Assembly (NCBI GenBank): GCA_032622095.1
Contig: CP136061.1
Span: 259,626,077 to 259,690,076, forward strand
From: Siphonodentalium dalli
Lineage: Eukaryota > Mollusca > Scaphopoda > Gadilida > Siphonodentaliidae
DNA length: 64,000 nucleotides
Direction of reading: 5' to 3'
Notes under the pieces: model-generated
What the model was told of the DNA's origin: nothing
The model's database searches: none
The model's input: only the letters and a program-made list of their open reading frames with translations
Program-made: the position numbers and the translations under genes
Shown here: piece by piece, positions 46,701-54,604 of the stretch
How the letters are laid out: every line of letters starts with the position of its first letter
Position numbering within the stretch: the first letter of the stretch is position 1

Positions 46701-49700
46701 CTCACCATGGCTTAAGCGCAATTAACTATGCTTTTATTAACCCTTTGAGTGCCAGGGGCCGATCTCATCGGCCCTAAACCTACAATATAAGTCTGTTAAA
46801 GAATATAAGAATAAATTATTAAAATTGTAAAAAAAAAAGAAAAAAAAAAAGGCCAATGCATTCTCTTATATATGCGAGGCGACCTATGGTCGACTCGCAT
46901 ATATAAGATAATGCATTGGCACAGGGTATATGGGTTGATACGAAAATCGACCTGGCACTCAAAGGGTTAAGACATGTTGGCATGTGGTGTTTTCAGAAAA
47001 TATCAGATTTTGTCAGCAAAATAAGAAAGTTCTGCAATTGTATTCACATGTGATATATTTTTGAAGGTCATGAACATTCAATCGATACGGTCTTACTTGA
47101 TTGGATAAAGAAAACAACTTCACTCGGAGGCGACTGTTCGTGAAATGTCAAGCAAAGAGCATTGTACTACCGGTATGTAAGGAAGCACGAGGGGTCACAA
47201 TCTCAAAATCGCGGGAATCGTGTGAGATGGCTGGGATGAATACAATCTATGAGTGACTGGAATATCATAATAAATAGTAAATTCAGGTTGCAACAATGGT
47301 AATCAAGGCACCTCACTGAAATACATGTGGTTTATGTATCTGTAGATCTGTTGATTTTTCTGATAATGATGACATTATGCGCCAGTATCGCTCTATCTGC
47401 ACACGTTCAAATATACTCATAAGAAAGTTTTACAGATGTTCACTTGATGTTAAGAAATATTTATTCCAAATGTATGTATCACCATTATATTGTGCTCATC
47501 TTTGGATTAACTATACCAGCAAATGTTTTAAAAAACTCACTGTTTGTTTCAACCATGCTTACAGAAAGTTTATTGGGTATGAAAGGTCATGTAGTGCGAG
47601 TGAGATGTTTGTAAGAGATAGAATGTTTTCCTTAGCAATGTTGATACGAAAGGGTGTGTATGCATTTCGAGAGAGAGTTTTTACATCTGGTAGTTGTTAA
47701 ATGCTATATGTCAATCAGATATTATTCACAAGTCTGATTTATTCCTTCATTGGAACCAATTCTATATATGTAATTGTATGTTTGATTTGATTCTGGTTGT
47801 AGACGCCCTGGTCCAGGTGCTACCGTACCACGGCCGAGTAACTTATAACCCTGTGGTGATTCCAGCAGCGTTCATTAACGTGCACACACCGAGGCGTGTG
47901 CATGTACACGGGTCAGCCATTAATGTTCGCGCCCGAGCGGACAGTGTACTGCATCCACGACAACATACCTGGACAAGTGTTGTAATGGGGGGGGGGGGGG
48001 AGTCAGCATTTTGCATTCGGATCTTTATTCAGTGATCTCGAATGAGACTTTTCAGCCTGACAAACATGGTATCTGACCGAGTTCTGATTTTTGTCAGAAT
48101 ACCCTGACCAGGTTGCGATCCCCGGTCTGCTAGCTCTCAGCTACCGACTTCCCTTCATGTCATGGTTGTTACTGTGCGTTTCCGTACATTCCAATATAAA
48201 TAGATCTATACATGTAGATAGTTTTATTGGCTAATAGATGCATTTGCATTTTTCTTTGAAATTTCATAAGAACGTACCACAAAGCCAGGCATAAATGCAG
48301 CAAACCAGATTTCAGCTTACAAACATTGTCTAGAAATTGCGAACAGCATCTTGTGAAAGTTTGATGAAGATTTTCATCTCGGATAAACACATTTTTATGA
48401 TTCTTTCTTACCCTTTCTAAGGAGATTAATTTTGCATCGCTTAAAGATGGATTATCTCTTTAAATAACAAATTTTAAATAGTTGCGTGGGTATAAAATAA
48501 TAGATATGAACTGAAGACATTCATGTATGTCTGGAAAAGCTTCTATCAATTAATATTGATTTTATTTCGAATATTAAATCGGGCCCGTTTATGTTACTAT
48601 TTTTAGAACTGACCATTCGGATGAGACCGTATTGCGATATAGAGCACTGGGCTGTTCCTACGGCTACGCAACGAATGTCAAATGTCACCGATTGGTTGTT
48701 TGTATTGATTTGTTCCACATATATAAGCGAAAATGAGTATAATTAACGTTTATTTGTGACAAAATTGCACAATAAAAGTTCTGGTCTCTGTTAACAGTAA
48801 CCACTATTGTTCGTTAGCTGAACAAACACACCTTTTTAGACCAGAAAATATTCGAAATAAAATTAATATTAATCGATAGAAGCATTTCCGGACAGGAGTC
48901 TTCGATTCAAATCTAATATTTTATACCCCGGTAACTATATAATACATGTTTACAAAGTGATAATCCACCTTTAAAAGGTATATAATTATAAGCCGTGGTG
49001 AGTTCTGTTTCTGTAGTGGTACGTCGTAGAAACCAGTTCTGGCGTGTTACGACAGGTGTGGAGGCGCTAGATGTTTTCCTGTAGATACTCCTGGAATGAT
49101 GTTGTAGAGTCCAGGCTATCTAAGAATTTCCCGTCCAGCTGGTTCCAATCGATCTTTGCTCTAATAAACACTGAATGTTTGTATTCTTCCGTGTTTATTG
49201 TTTGCGGGAGTTCGAAGCATCTTTCGTGGTTTCGTATGAGATGCTGAGGGAATTTGGATGTTTCGTATCCCTCCAGGTGTTTGTTTTTCTTACGAACTCG
49301 TTTTAGAGAGTAGTTTGCATACTTTTGTGGGGGAATGGCTGGGAAGCCTTAGGAAGGCCCTGTCCACTACTTTGTGCAAGAATGTCAACCTGTTGGTTTT
49401 CCTCCTGGTCTCGAGTGGTTGGAATTTTAGGTCAATTAGCATGTTTGTGACTGCACCCTCAAATCTGCTTCTATCGTCTTTTTTGATGAAACGAGCTGCT
49501 CTTCTTTGGATTTTCTCAAGTTTATCGATGTTTCGTTTTTCGTATGGGTCCCATATTATATCTGCATATTCCATACTTGATCTTACTAGCGATATGTAAC
49601 TTATAATGTAGCTTGCGTAGGTCTTCTGAGCAATGCTTAAGGTTTCGTTGGAGGAAGCTATTAAAGCGTGTATGATGCTTTCCTCGAGATGTTGTTGATC

Positions 49701-52700
49701 TGGGAACTCCAATCCATATTATTTGTGAGTGTCACTCCGAGGTACGGATGTTCGTTGACCTCTGCGAGTACCTCGTTGTTTAGTGTGTAGTAGTAATTGG
49801 ATTTTTTCTTGATTGATAGGATATGGCATTTCTTGGTGTTAAACTTCATCCCCAAGGTGTTGGCCCAATCGTTCAGTGTGTTTAAATCTTTCTGCATTTT
49901 GAGGTGATCCTTAAACGATGATATTTCTTGGTATAATAGGCAGTCGTCTGCAAAGAAGCGGATTTTAGAGGCGATGTCATTTGGTAGGTCGTTGATATGG
50001 CATAGGAATAGCAATGGGCCCAGCACTGTTCCTTGGGGTACTCCAGATTCTACATGTACCTCCTCTGAATGTTTCCCGTCGATTACTACCTTCATTTTCC
50101 GATTTTGTAAGAAGGAGCTCATCCAGTTGTGCAGCTGGCCTCCGATGCCATAATGTTGCAGTTTGTGAAGCAATTTACCGTGAGGCACCGTATCAAATGC
50201 CTTAGAAAAGTCCAGGATGGCAACATCAACATGTTTGCCGTTGTCGAATGACTGTAATATGTCATCAGTTGTTACTGCTAGTTGAGTTACGCAAGAGTAC
50301 TTTGACCGGAAACCATGGTTGAGTGAAGTTAGGATTTTGTGTTCTTCTAGGTGATTAATGATGTGGCTGTATATGATATGTTCTAGCAGCTTGCACGGAA
50401 TGGAGGTCAGCGAGACGGGGCGATAGTTCTCAGCATTATGTTTGTCACCTTTCTTACATGTATATACATGTATGCTGGATATGTTGGCTGATCTCCAATC
50501 CAGAGGTAGTGTGCCTGTCTTCAATGAGCGGTCGAATATTTTTGTTAGTGGGTTTGCCAGCTCTGTTGCACATTCTTTGAGAACTAGGTTCGGCAGGTTT
50601 TCACGGTCTGGTGCTTTGTGTGTTTTAATCTGTTTCAATAATACCCCTTCTTTGTCGATGGTTAATTCTTCTACATGTATATGTCATCCGTGGGTTTGGT
50701 GTTCATTGTTGGCATTTCTTCTCCTGGTGGTTCGTGCGTGAAGACTGATCTGAATTGTTGTAATAGGATGTTGGCTTTCCCTTCTGAGTTGGTTTCTAAT
50801 TTCCCCTTTATCTTCAGTGGAGCGACGCCAATGGAGTCGTTCTTTTTTTACTTGACGTAGCTCCAAAATGGTTTGCTGTTATTGTTGGTTAAGCCTTCAG
50901 TGATGTTTTTGTTTATGTGTCTCCACTCTAGTCTCTTCGTGTCTAATCATCTTTTTGCATTCTCTTTGTATAATAGTTTATAGTTGTCCCATTTGCCGGT
51001 CTTTTTGGCCCGGATATACATTCGTTGTTTCTTCCTCAACAATCGCTTAACTCGATGGTTGATCCATGGTGCACTCCGATTTTTCCTGATCATTTTACCT
51101 GTATTTACCTGTATTCTTGAGCCTTATAAGCTTTCGCTTGTTGTGGCTAATACGTTAGTCCTTGATTTCAAATTTGTGTTGCGCATGTCATTGAAATCGT
51201 AGTGGAATTTATTTTCTTTGTCTCTCCATTGGTCATTAAGAATTGATTTAAATTCATTGATCGTATTTGCCGAGACGCATATATCTGTTAGACCGTTCCA
51301 TGAATTTATATTTCTCGCCACAAAATTGTTGCTTGTCCTTGTACTAGTGAATAGTTCCTTTCTTAATTTTTTACTGTGCCCTCTTGTTCGACTCTCTTTA
51401 TCCATTATCATTGGTAGATCAGCTTCATCATATCCTTCTATTATCTTGAAAATTTGGATCATGTCACATCGTTCTCTCCTATACTCTAGTGTTGGAATGC
51501 CTAGTTTCCTTATCCTTTCTTCGTACTGCATGCCCCTCAAGCTTGCGACTATTCTCGTAGCTCGTCTCTGTACGCTTTCTATCATGGTTTTGTATTTCTT
51601 ATAGTGTGGGTTCCAAATGGATGATCCGTATTCTAATACTGGCCGAACAAAAGATTTGTATAGGATTTTTAGCATCTCTTCATCCATGTACATGTAGCTG
51701 AAAGTTCTTTTTATTATACCTATTCTTTGATTGGCTCTTTGGACGCTCTTTGCAATATGTGTTGAGAATTTCAAGTTGTTGTTAAAGATGACTCCTATGT
51801 CCTTTTCTTCCGTGGTTTCCTCTATTTCGTAATGTGACTCATTCTCTGTGATATTGTATTTTTGTCCCGAGTTGCTTTTCCCTATATGCATCACTTTGCA
51901 TTTTGCTGCGTTAAATCTCAATAACCATTTGTCGGACCAGTCAGATAGCTGGTCAAGGTCTCGCTGTAAATCTTCTGCATCTTCTTGATTATTGACATTT
52001 CTATACAGTTTGGTGTCATCGGCAAAAATCTTGACATTGCTCTTCACATTATTGGTGATGTCATTGATGAAGATTAAAAACAATATCGGTCCTAGAACTG
52101 AGCCTTGAGGGATGCCACTAGTTACTTTTTTCTGTGATGAATATTTGTCAGATACTCTGACTGCCTGCTTCCTTCCTGATAAAAAATCCTTAATCCAGCT
52201 GTAAACCTCTCCTTTAATTCCGTAGTATGATAACTTTTTCATTAGCCTTCCATGTGGCACTGTGTCGAAGGCTTTCCTGAAGTCAAGGTATATTACATCA
52301 ATATTGTTTTCATCCTCAAGTGCTCTGAACCAGTCATCTTGTACTTCAAGTAACTGTGTTACACATGATCTTTTAGCTCGAAACCCATGCTGTTCTTTAT
52401 TGAAGAACATCTTTTAGATGGAACATTTTTGTCAACAGTGTTGTGGATGGCTTCTTTGAATATCGTCCGGAGTGTTTCTATATCTGCGTCATTTTGTGAT
52501 TCGGTGATGATGGTGTTGTTCATCTGCTTGAGATCAGATTTTATGGCTCCCCAGTTTGCTCTATTGAAGCTATAGGATTTTCTTGGTATTGATGTTGATT
52601 GTTTCTTTGTAGATGTGATACCGGTACCCAACCAAAGAAAGCCAATTGCTTTTGCGCTTTTTGTGCTTGTGTCCAAAATGGAATGAGGCGTGTAAATCAC

Positions 52701-53141
52701 ATTAAAAAGTAGCTCAATCGGGCTATGATAGACGGATTGAGCTATGTAGCTCGTTTGGATGTGTACCCGACCTGATCGAAACCCTCGACTATTGAACCCT
52801 TGGACTAATTAACACACTCTCCCCCATTTAATATTTATGACATGCAGTAGCAACACTGAAGTGACAGACTTGTCAAGTAACTGTCTCTTGTTGAGTCTTG
52901 AATTGTTACTCATGTGTTGTTTACTGTATCGGTATGACATTGGTTTGTATTCTGTTGTTATGAATACCTCGAAAAAATAGGAAAAATTATGTAAGAAAAA
53001 AAGTTAATTTTTATTTTTTTTGCTTCATTTTGGTGTCAGTCTTACGATTGGCTTGGATCTTACGCGTGATCATTACAGAAACTAGTCACTTACAGACACA
53101 CAGCACTCATTGCCTTTCAATACTTTGACAAACACGTGCAT
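34681..53141 (-). CDS. UBL4A: UBL4A homologue, ubiquitin-like protein of the BAG6/GET pathway (four coding exons)
   Basis: Coding exons on the minus strand are 53141-53094, 45146-45041, 42380-42211 and 34764-34681 (48, 106, 170 and 84 nt): 135 codons plus TGA. Residues 1 to about 72 form the ubiquitin-like fold (start MHVFVKVLKGNECC, then LELKQQVDNV, QQKLVFKGKTLAD, YYSIQNGEKLFLML). Residues 85-130 match the C-terminal tethering domain that binds BAG6 (LLRHFTENNA and LSLHDIERLA). The family hands tail-anchored membrane proteins from SGTA to the GET3 ATPase in the cytosol. At 135 residues it is a little shorter than vertebrate UBL4A (157), mainly at the end. All introns are GT-AG and phases agree (0, 1, 0). 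Introns are 7.9, 2.7 and 7.4 kb, swollen by transposons. UBL4B is an alternative name, but that is a mammalian retrogene, so UBL4A is preferred. Confidence 0.94.
34990..35409. other. UBL4A intron 3, no feature recognised
   Basis: Anonymous intronic sequence with an AAAATAAAAAAAAAGG tract near 35365, possibly an old retroposon tail. Confidence 0.35.
35410..35773. mobile_element. TTAA palindromic MITE (CTAAATCCGG family), copy 2
   Basis: Left TTAAAGGGGGACCGTGTC, right TGTACATACCCCTTTAA. The arms fold as GCAAACAAGATGGTAATTAT against its inverse. The right arm has TACATGTA at 35618-35625 where the left arm has TA at 35570-35571. It sits in UBL4A intron 3, inside a short direct repeat (TTAACCCTTTATTACCAT / TTAACCCATTTGTTACCAT). 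Confidence 0.85.
35774..36694. other. UBL4A intron 3, mostly anonymous
   Basis: The interval 36126-36240 (GGGGCCCTGCAAATCG, GATTCGATGCGATTC) resembles a hAT-type terminus. A similar block with GATTCGCAGGGCCC lies at 60900-60970. No target duplication could be shown. Confidence 0.35.
36695..37405. repeat. 22-bp G-rich minisatellite, about 32 copies, in UBL4A intron 3
   Basis: The unit GATGTAAATAGGGTCGGGAG plus GG repeats almost perfectly. Variants GGAGGAGATG (36777, 36931) followed by GGATTGAAAT (about 36803, 36957) recur 154 bp apart, a seven-unit higher-order repeat, so a block was duplicated recently. Each unit has three G runs on the plus strand (C-rich on the UBL4A sense strand). A 264-codon minus-strand frame crosses it only because 22 bp gives a stop-free 22-residue period. 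Confidence 0.95.
37406..38086. other. UBL4A intron 3, no feature recognised
   Basis: AT-rich with scattered TACATGTA (37506, 37791). Two short overlapping frames at 37574-37857 show no domain. Confidence 0.35.
38345..38452 (-). pseudogene. Acidic Ser/Asp-rich open frame inside the hAT element
   Basis: A minus-strand frame from just after a TAG at 38453 to TAA at 38345 encodes FAPWQSDSGSDSDSTSEF followed by Glu/Asp-rich residues. Such tracts occur at transposase ends and in many nuclear proteins. Nearby, a short ATG frame MADSDGDTA starts at 38723 on the same strand. They may be remnants of exons of the parental transposon gene; unproven. Confidence 0.25.
38872..39108 (-). pseudogene. Open frame at the right end of the hAT element
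   Basis: A 78-codon minus-strand frame with no ATG at its 5' limit. It is moderately hydrophilic (SELLNAYAENFKC, VKRRQDYSPC, SRDDVDYEPGNKD) and ends in TGA at 38872. It starts inside the terminal repeat zone, where a hAT transposase N-terminus would be expected, but I cannot match it to a domain. Confidence 0.25.
39405..39550. mobile_element. CCGCGG-rich TA element, copy 1 (left part)
   Basis: Left end TA|CCCCGCTGGACAAAACAAG. The body is made of about 22-bp units around GGTGTACTTGCCGTTCGGCC. The right end is missing; the sequence runs into AGCCAATTATAAGGGTTGTA, which also occurs near 36090. Confidence 0.65.
39551..41811. other. UBL4A intron 3, no gene recognised
   Basis: No conserved coding block. 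A 142-codon frame at 41030-41458 is AT-driven. 40640-40690 is slightly CpG-rich. Confidence 0.4.
41812..42041. mobile_element. CCGCGG-rich TA element, copy 2 (right part)
   Basis: Five 22-bp units with GTACTTGCCGTTCGRCCRCG, then the inverted orientation and the right end CTTGTTTTGTCCAGCGGGG|TA. Left of it, AGACGATATAAACCAGG is the inverse of a segment inside copy 3, so the real element is larger than the unit array. Confidence 0.7.
42211..42380 (-). CDS. UBL4A: UBL4A exon 3
   Basis: The acceptor TTATTTGACTTTCAG is followed by ATGAGAAGACG, completing codon D52 in phase 1. The donor is AAG|GTATTC. The exon encodes the last ubiquitin-like strands (EKTLGYYSIQNGEKLFLML), a linker (KPIENTEPSENW) and the first helices of the BAG6-tethering domain (MIVRTFLLRHFTENNADLVL). 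Confidence 0.95.
42356..42560. repeat. 83-bp tandem triplication of the UBL4A exon 3 acceptor
   Basis: The real exon start and its acceptor (42356-42400) are copied twice more upstream on the minus strand, with GAG(T)A cores at 42356, 42438 and 42521. Each extra copy keeps TTTCAG|ATGAGAA and the first 20 or so exon bases. Each spacer carries GGGTGAATTTAGTGATGCTA from the GAGGTCCCC MITE family. The decoy copies have no usable donor nearby. Confidence 0.88.
42640..43210. repeat. About 155-bp direct repeats in UBL4A intron 2, four units
   Basis: Units share GTGACGTCGTCCATTTGC, AGTCCAATAACTC, ATCCGGCCGGACCTGG (a palindromic core) and TTGAAATCCGTTGACATTTG. Spacing is 150-160 bp and the units are moderately diverged. 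Confidence 0.8.
43595..43766. repeat. CCCCTCCTACATGTATTATT tandem repeat
   Basis: A 22-bp unit is repeated four to five times, each with TACATGTA. A larger duplication of TTTGGAGGACATTTCCCCCT lies upstream. The array abuts the left end of the CCGCGG element at TA 43765. Confidence 0.85.
43767..44141. mobile_element. CCGCGG-rich TA element, copy 3, complete
   Basis: Ends CCCCGCTGGACAAAACAAG and CTTGTTTTGTCAAGCAGGG with TA on both sides (43765-43766 and 44142-44143). The interior is a foldback of 22-bp units (CGAACGGCAAGTACACCGCG and inverse). TA target duplication suggests a Tc1/mariner-class helper. Confidence 0.8.
44142..45040. other. UBL4A intron 2, no feature recognised
   Basis: AT-rich intron with several TACATGTA near the left end (44144, 44310, 44527). 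AACTTATTAGTTTCACGCAC near 44920 resembles 43360 and, inverted, 45230, an old dispersed repeat. Confidence 0.4.
45041..45146 (-). CDS. UBL4A: UBL4A exon 2
   Basis: The acceptor CTTTTCTTTGTAG precedes GTTGCACAG (V17, phase 0), and the donor is GCAG|GTTTGT (phase 1). It encodes residues 17-51 including LELKQQVDNVMSIP and QQKLVFKGKTLA. The latter block is the conserved QQRLLFKGKAL segment of the UBL4A ubiquitin-like fold. Confidence 0.95.
45147..46147. other. UBL4A intron 1, start-distal part, with ACTATTGAACCCTC repeats
   Basis: The interval 45960-46100 has about six units of AACCCTCAGACTATTG. A short related run occurs at 52785-52808. The rest is anonymous. Confidence 0.5.
46148..46441. repeat. 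Long inverted repeat, left copy
   Basis: 46185-46441 is the reverse complement of 54347-54604 at roughly 95% identity. The outer part 46148-46190 (GACTATCGTTTTTCATTCCC) matches 56120-56170 inverted. In the right copy the two parts are separated by 1.5 kb of inserted palindromes. A shared marker is CCGACCATCGGATCAGC. Confidence 0.85.
46400..46566. repeat. 73-bp-arm near-perfect hairpin
   Basis: The arms TGTTATCGCTGCAGTGAATT to GCTGGATCAAA and their inverse flank a 20-base GC-rich loop (CTCGACGCCTGCGGCGGCTC). Related but more diverged hairpins are at 56182-56325 and 56322-56478; a single arm is at 54347-54386. Foldback transposon centre or MITE. Confidence 0.85.
46737..46970. mobile_element. 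TTAA MITE family B, copy 3
   Basis: The ends TTAACCCTTTGAGTGCCAGG and inverse are perfect over 20 bp. One shared palindrome lies at 46851-46922. It is almost identical to the copy at 19529, so it moved recently. Confidence 0.92.
46971..47355. other. UBL4A intron 1, no feature recognised
   Basis: Anonymous; contains TACCGGTA near 47170. Confidence 0.35.
47356..47795 (+). pseudogene. LINE reverse-transcriptase C-terminal fragment, plus strand
   Basis: A frame starting near FSDNDDIMRQYRS, followed by ILIRKFYRCSLDVKKYLF, LYCAHLWINY, KLTVCFNHAYRKFIGYER and SASEMF, is the C-terminal thumb-side region common in non-LTR retrotransposon ORF2 proteins of marine invertebrates. A frameshift near 47690 moves it to a second frame continuing NAICQSDIIHKSDLFLHW. 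It is truncated at both ends and opposite in orientation to UBL4A. Confidence 0.75.
47796..49066. other. UBL4A intron 1, no gene recognised
   Basis: The interval 47800-48000 is G+C-rich with a 14-base G run near 47986 and open on the plus strand, but nothing is recognisable. 48500-49060 is AT-rich and includes the 3' flank of the LINE. Confidence 0.35.
49067..51112 (-). pseudogene. CR1/Jockey-type LINE ORF2, 5' truncated and frameshifted
   Basis: From the linker after the endonuclease (RSAPWINHRVKRLLRKKQR, KPFWSYVK) through reverse transcriptase to a stop at 49067. RT motifs seen: NYRPVSLTSI, HGFRSKYSCVTQL, ILDFSKAFDTVPHGKLL, SGVPQGTVLGPLLFL and the catalytic FFADD, then YLGVTLTN. A frameshift near 49690 and another near 49310 lead to the C-terminal part (RRAARFIKKDDRSRF, then FIRAKIDWNQLDGKFL). 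A stop interrupts the linker (KENAKR*). The endonuclease is absent, as usual for 5'-truncated insertions. Three TACATGTA motifs interrupt conserved blocks. It lies in UBL4A intron 1, same strand. Confidence 0.9.
51124..52597 (-). pseudogene. Second CR1-type LINE ORF2 with internal deletion
   Basis: A 428-codon frame (52410-51124) holds RT from QHGFRAKRSCVTQL through YLDFRKAFDTVPHG, TSGIPQGSVLGPILFL and IFADDTKLY to the end (PVLEYGSSIWNP, RRATRI). Upstream, 52597-52420 encodes the post-endonuclease linker (FNRANWGAIKSDL, DKNVPSK). The first part of RT (about 200 residues) is missing between them. It is a different subfamily from the neighbour, since the RT sequences are clearly diverged, and its 3' end abuts that element's 5' end. 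Confidence 0.9.
52612..52712. repeat. Inverted repeat partner of 46570-46672
   Basis: GAGGCGTGTAAATCACATTA and about 80 flanking bases recur inverted at 46570-46672. The pair encloses the B3 MITE and all three LINE fragments, all in intron 1. Confidence 0.75.
53094..53141 (-). CDS. UBL4A: UBL4A exon 1, start codon
   Basis: ATG at 53141-53139 starts MHVFVKVLKGNECCVS, aligned with vertebrate MQLTVKALQGREC. The donor TCT|GTAAGTGAC is near consensus and phase 0 matches exon 2. The frame is open upstream of the ATG for 50 more codons, but homology begins exactly at this Met. It lies 8 kb from exon 2 and is only 48 bp long. Confidence 0.93.
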
Positions 53142-54346
53142 AGTTGTTGACAGATGACAGTTTTCCTTCTTGTTTACGCGTATGAATCGCGCACTTGCTC
53201 TTTTCATTAAAATTAAAATGTTCGAGTATCTCATGCCATATTGCAAATTTGTTCTACTATATTTAATCTTGTATACGATCGTAACATAATAAGTAACCAC
53301 AATTTAAATTTAGCTGATATAATTTTCAAATTAATGTGGAACTATATTTTATATTCTGTATAGCTTGGGTTAATTGCACGGAAGCTGATCCGCTTTTACA
53401 TTCCTCAGTTTCCCTCCCACGAACTAAAAGTTAAAACCAAAACATATTGTGAAACTAAATAATTTTATTGTTATAATAAAGATGATATGTTAAGTATTGA
53501 TTCTCTGTTATTAATATGTCAGTACAATAAGCATGTTTATGCTGATTTATCGTTACGCATAACCAATTTTGTTATTCAAACAATGAATTGCATTTGTTAC
53601 TTGAAACAGCCACCGATCCAATGTGATGCATTCTGAATGGCTGATGTCTTCTGAAATATCACTGGCTCGTCGATTGACCAACCAATTTCTCAAGCCAATC
53701 TCAATCACCGAGGTTTGTTGTCATTAGTATATAGCCAATGGATTGCACGTGCCACTTTCAAAACTCGGACAAACATTTTATTTCCCGAATTATTCTCCAA
53801 ATATCTTCTCAAATTGTGTTGCTATTTGTGATAAAAAATGCTCAAAAAAGCGACCGCCATGTTAGTTCAAATATACAGTGATGGTGCGTACATTGCCACA
53901 CACTTCAAAGCAATAAAACAGATCGGCACTTCAATCTTGAGCTTAATTGATTATTAATTTAGTGTTATTGAAGAACTTGTATCACTAAAATATCCATTGA
54001 GGAACACACTTTAACAAGGGTGTTTTCCGATGCTCATTGGAATTTTCTGGAAATATTTTCATGCAGTCTAAATATAGCTTTTTAACTTTTAGGGGAATTT
54101 AGCTTTCATAGTTTGGATTTTAGATCTTCTCGATTGACTCTTTCAATTGCTTGTGAAAATCAATTTGTAGCACAGACCAAGTTAGGCAATTACATGTACC
54201 GGGTACCCGGTACGTAAATTTGACATAATAAAATTCAAGTCATCCGACCCACATTCTTCTTCGTGATACAGATTACAGTGCAAGTCCTGGCTGAGGTGTA
54301 TTTCTTTTGGGACAATATCGCACTATAAAAGTCGAAATAAGGCAAC
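53142..54346. other. Upstream region of UBL4A
   Basis: Presumed 5' UTR and promoter zone. Apart from the CCAAT cluster at 53682-53739, I see no gene or repeat terminus. Confidence 0.4.
53682..53739. promoter_or_regulatory. Cluster of three CCAAT boxes upstream of UBL4A
   Basis: CCAAT occurs at 53682-53686, 53695-53699 and 53735-53739 on the same strand, 540-600 bp upstream of the UBL4A ATG. CCAAT is the NF-Y site and clusters are common in housekeeping promoters. No TATA or start site could be fixed, so this is suggestive only. Confidence 0.25.
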
Positions 54347-54604
54347 GTGATACTTCGCCCCAGATCAATTCACTGCAGCGATAACAGGTTTATTATACAT
54401 GTATGACATGCTTTTTATTTAAAAGGCACAATTTCTCTCATTAATTATGAAATGAAACCAATTGCACACGCTCGCTAGTATCAAAAATAAAGAAAGAACT
54501 GTCCTGCTTTTTCCGGTCATGCGCAGTATGCGAGATAGAGAAGGGTGGTATGACATCGGATCAAACTGTTGCTGATCCGATGGTCGGGAAATGATCACTA
54601 TAAC
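54347..54604. repeat. Long inverted repeat, right copy
   Basis: Reverse complement of 46185-46441. It has TACATGTA at 54396-54403 where the left copy has TA (46389-46390). The outer end continues at 56120-56170 after an insertion of palindromic DNA. The pair brackets UBL4A exon 1 and most of intron 1. Confidence 0.85.

Noticed and set aside
46660-46720. ATG directly followed by GTGAGT (near 46709) as UBL4A exon 1
   Set aside because: It would delete the first strands of the ubiquitin-like fold. The exon at 53094-53141 encodes the expected start and has matching phase.
50053-50060. TACATGTA in the RT block EEVHVESGVPQG as another footprint
   Set aside because: The spacing to SGVPQG already matches typical CR1-like RTs with these residues present, so an insertion cannot be shown.
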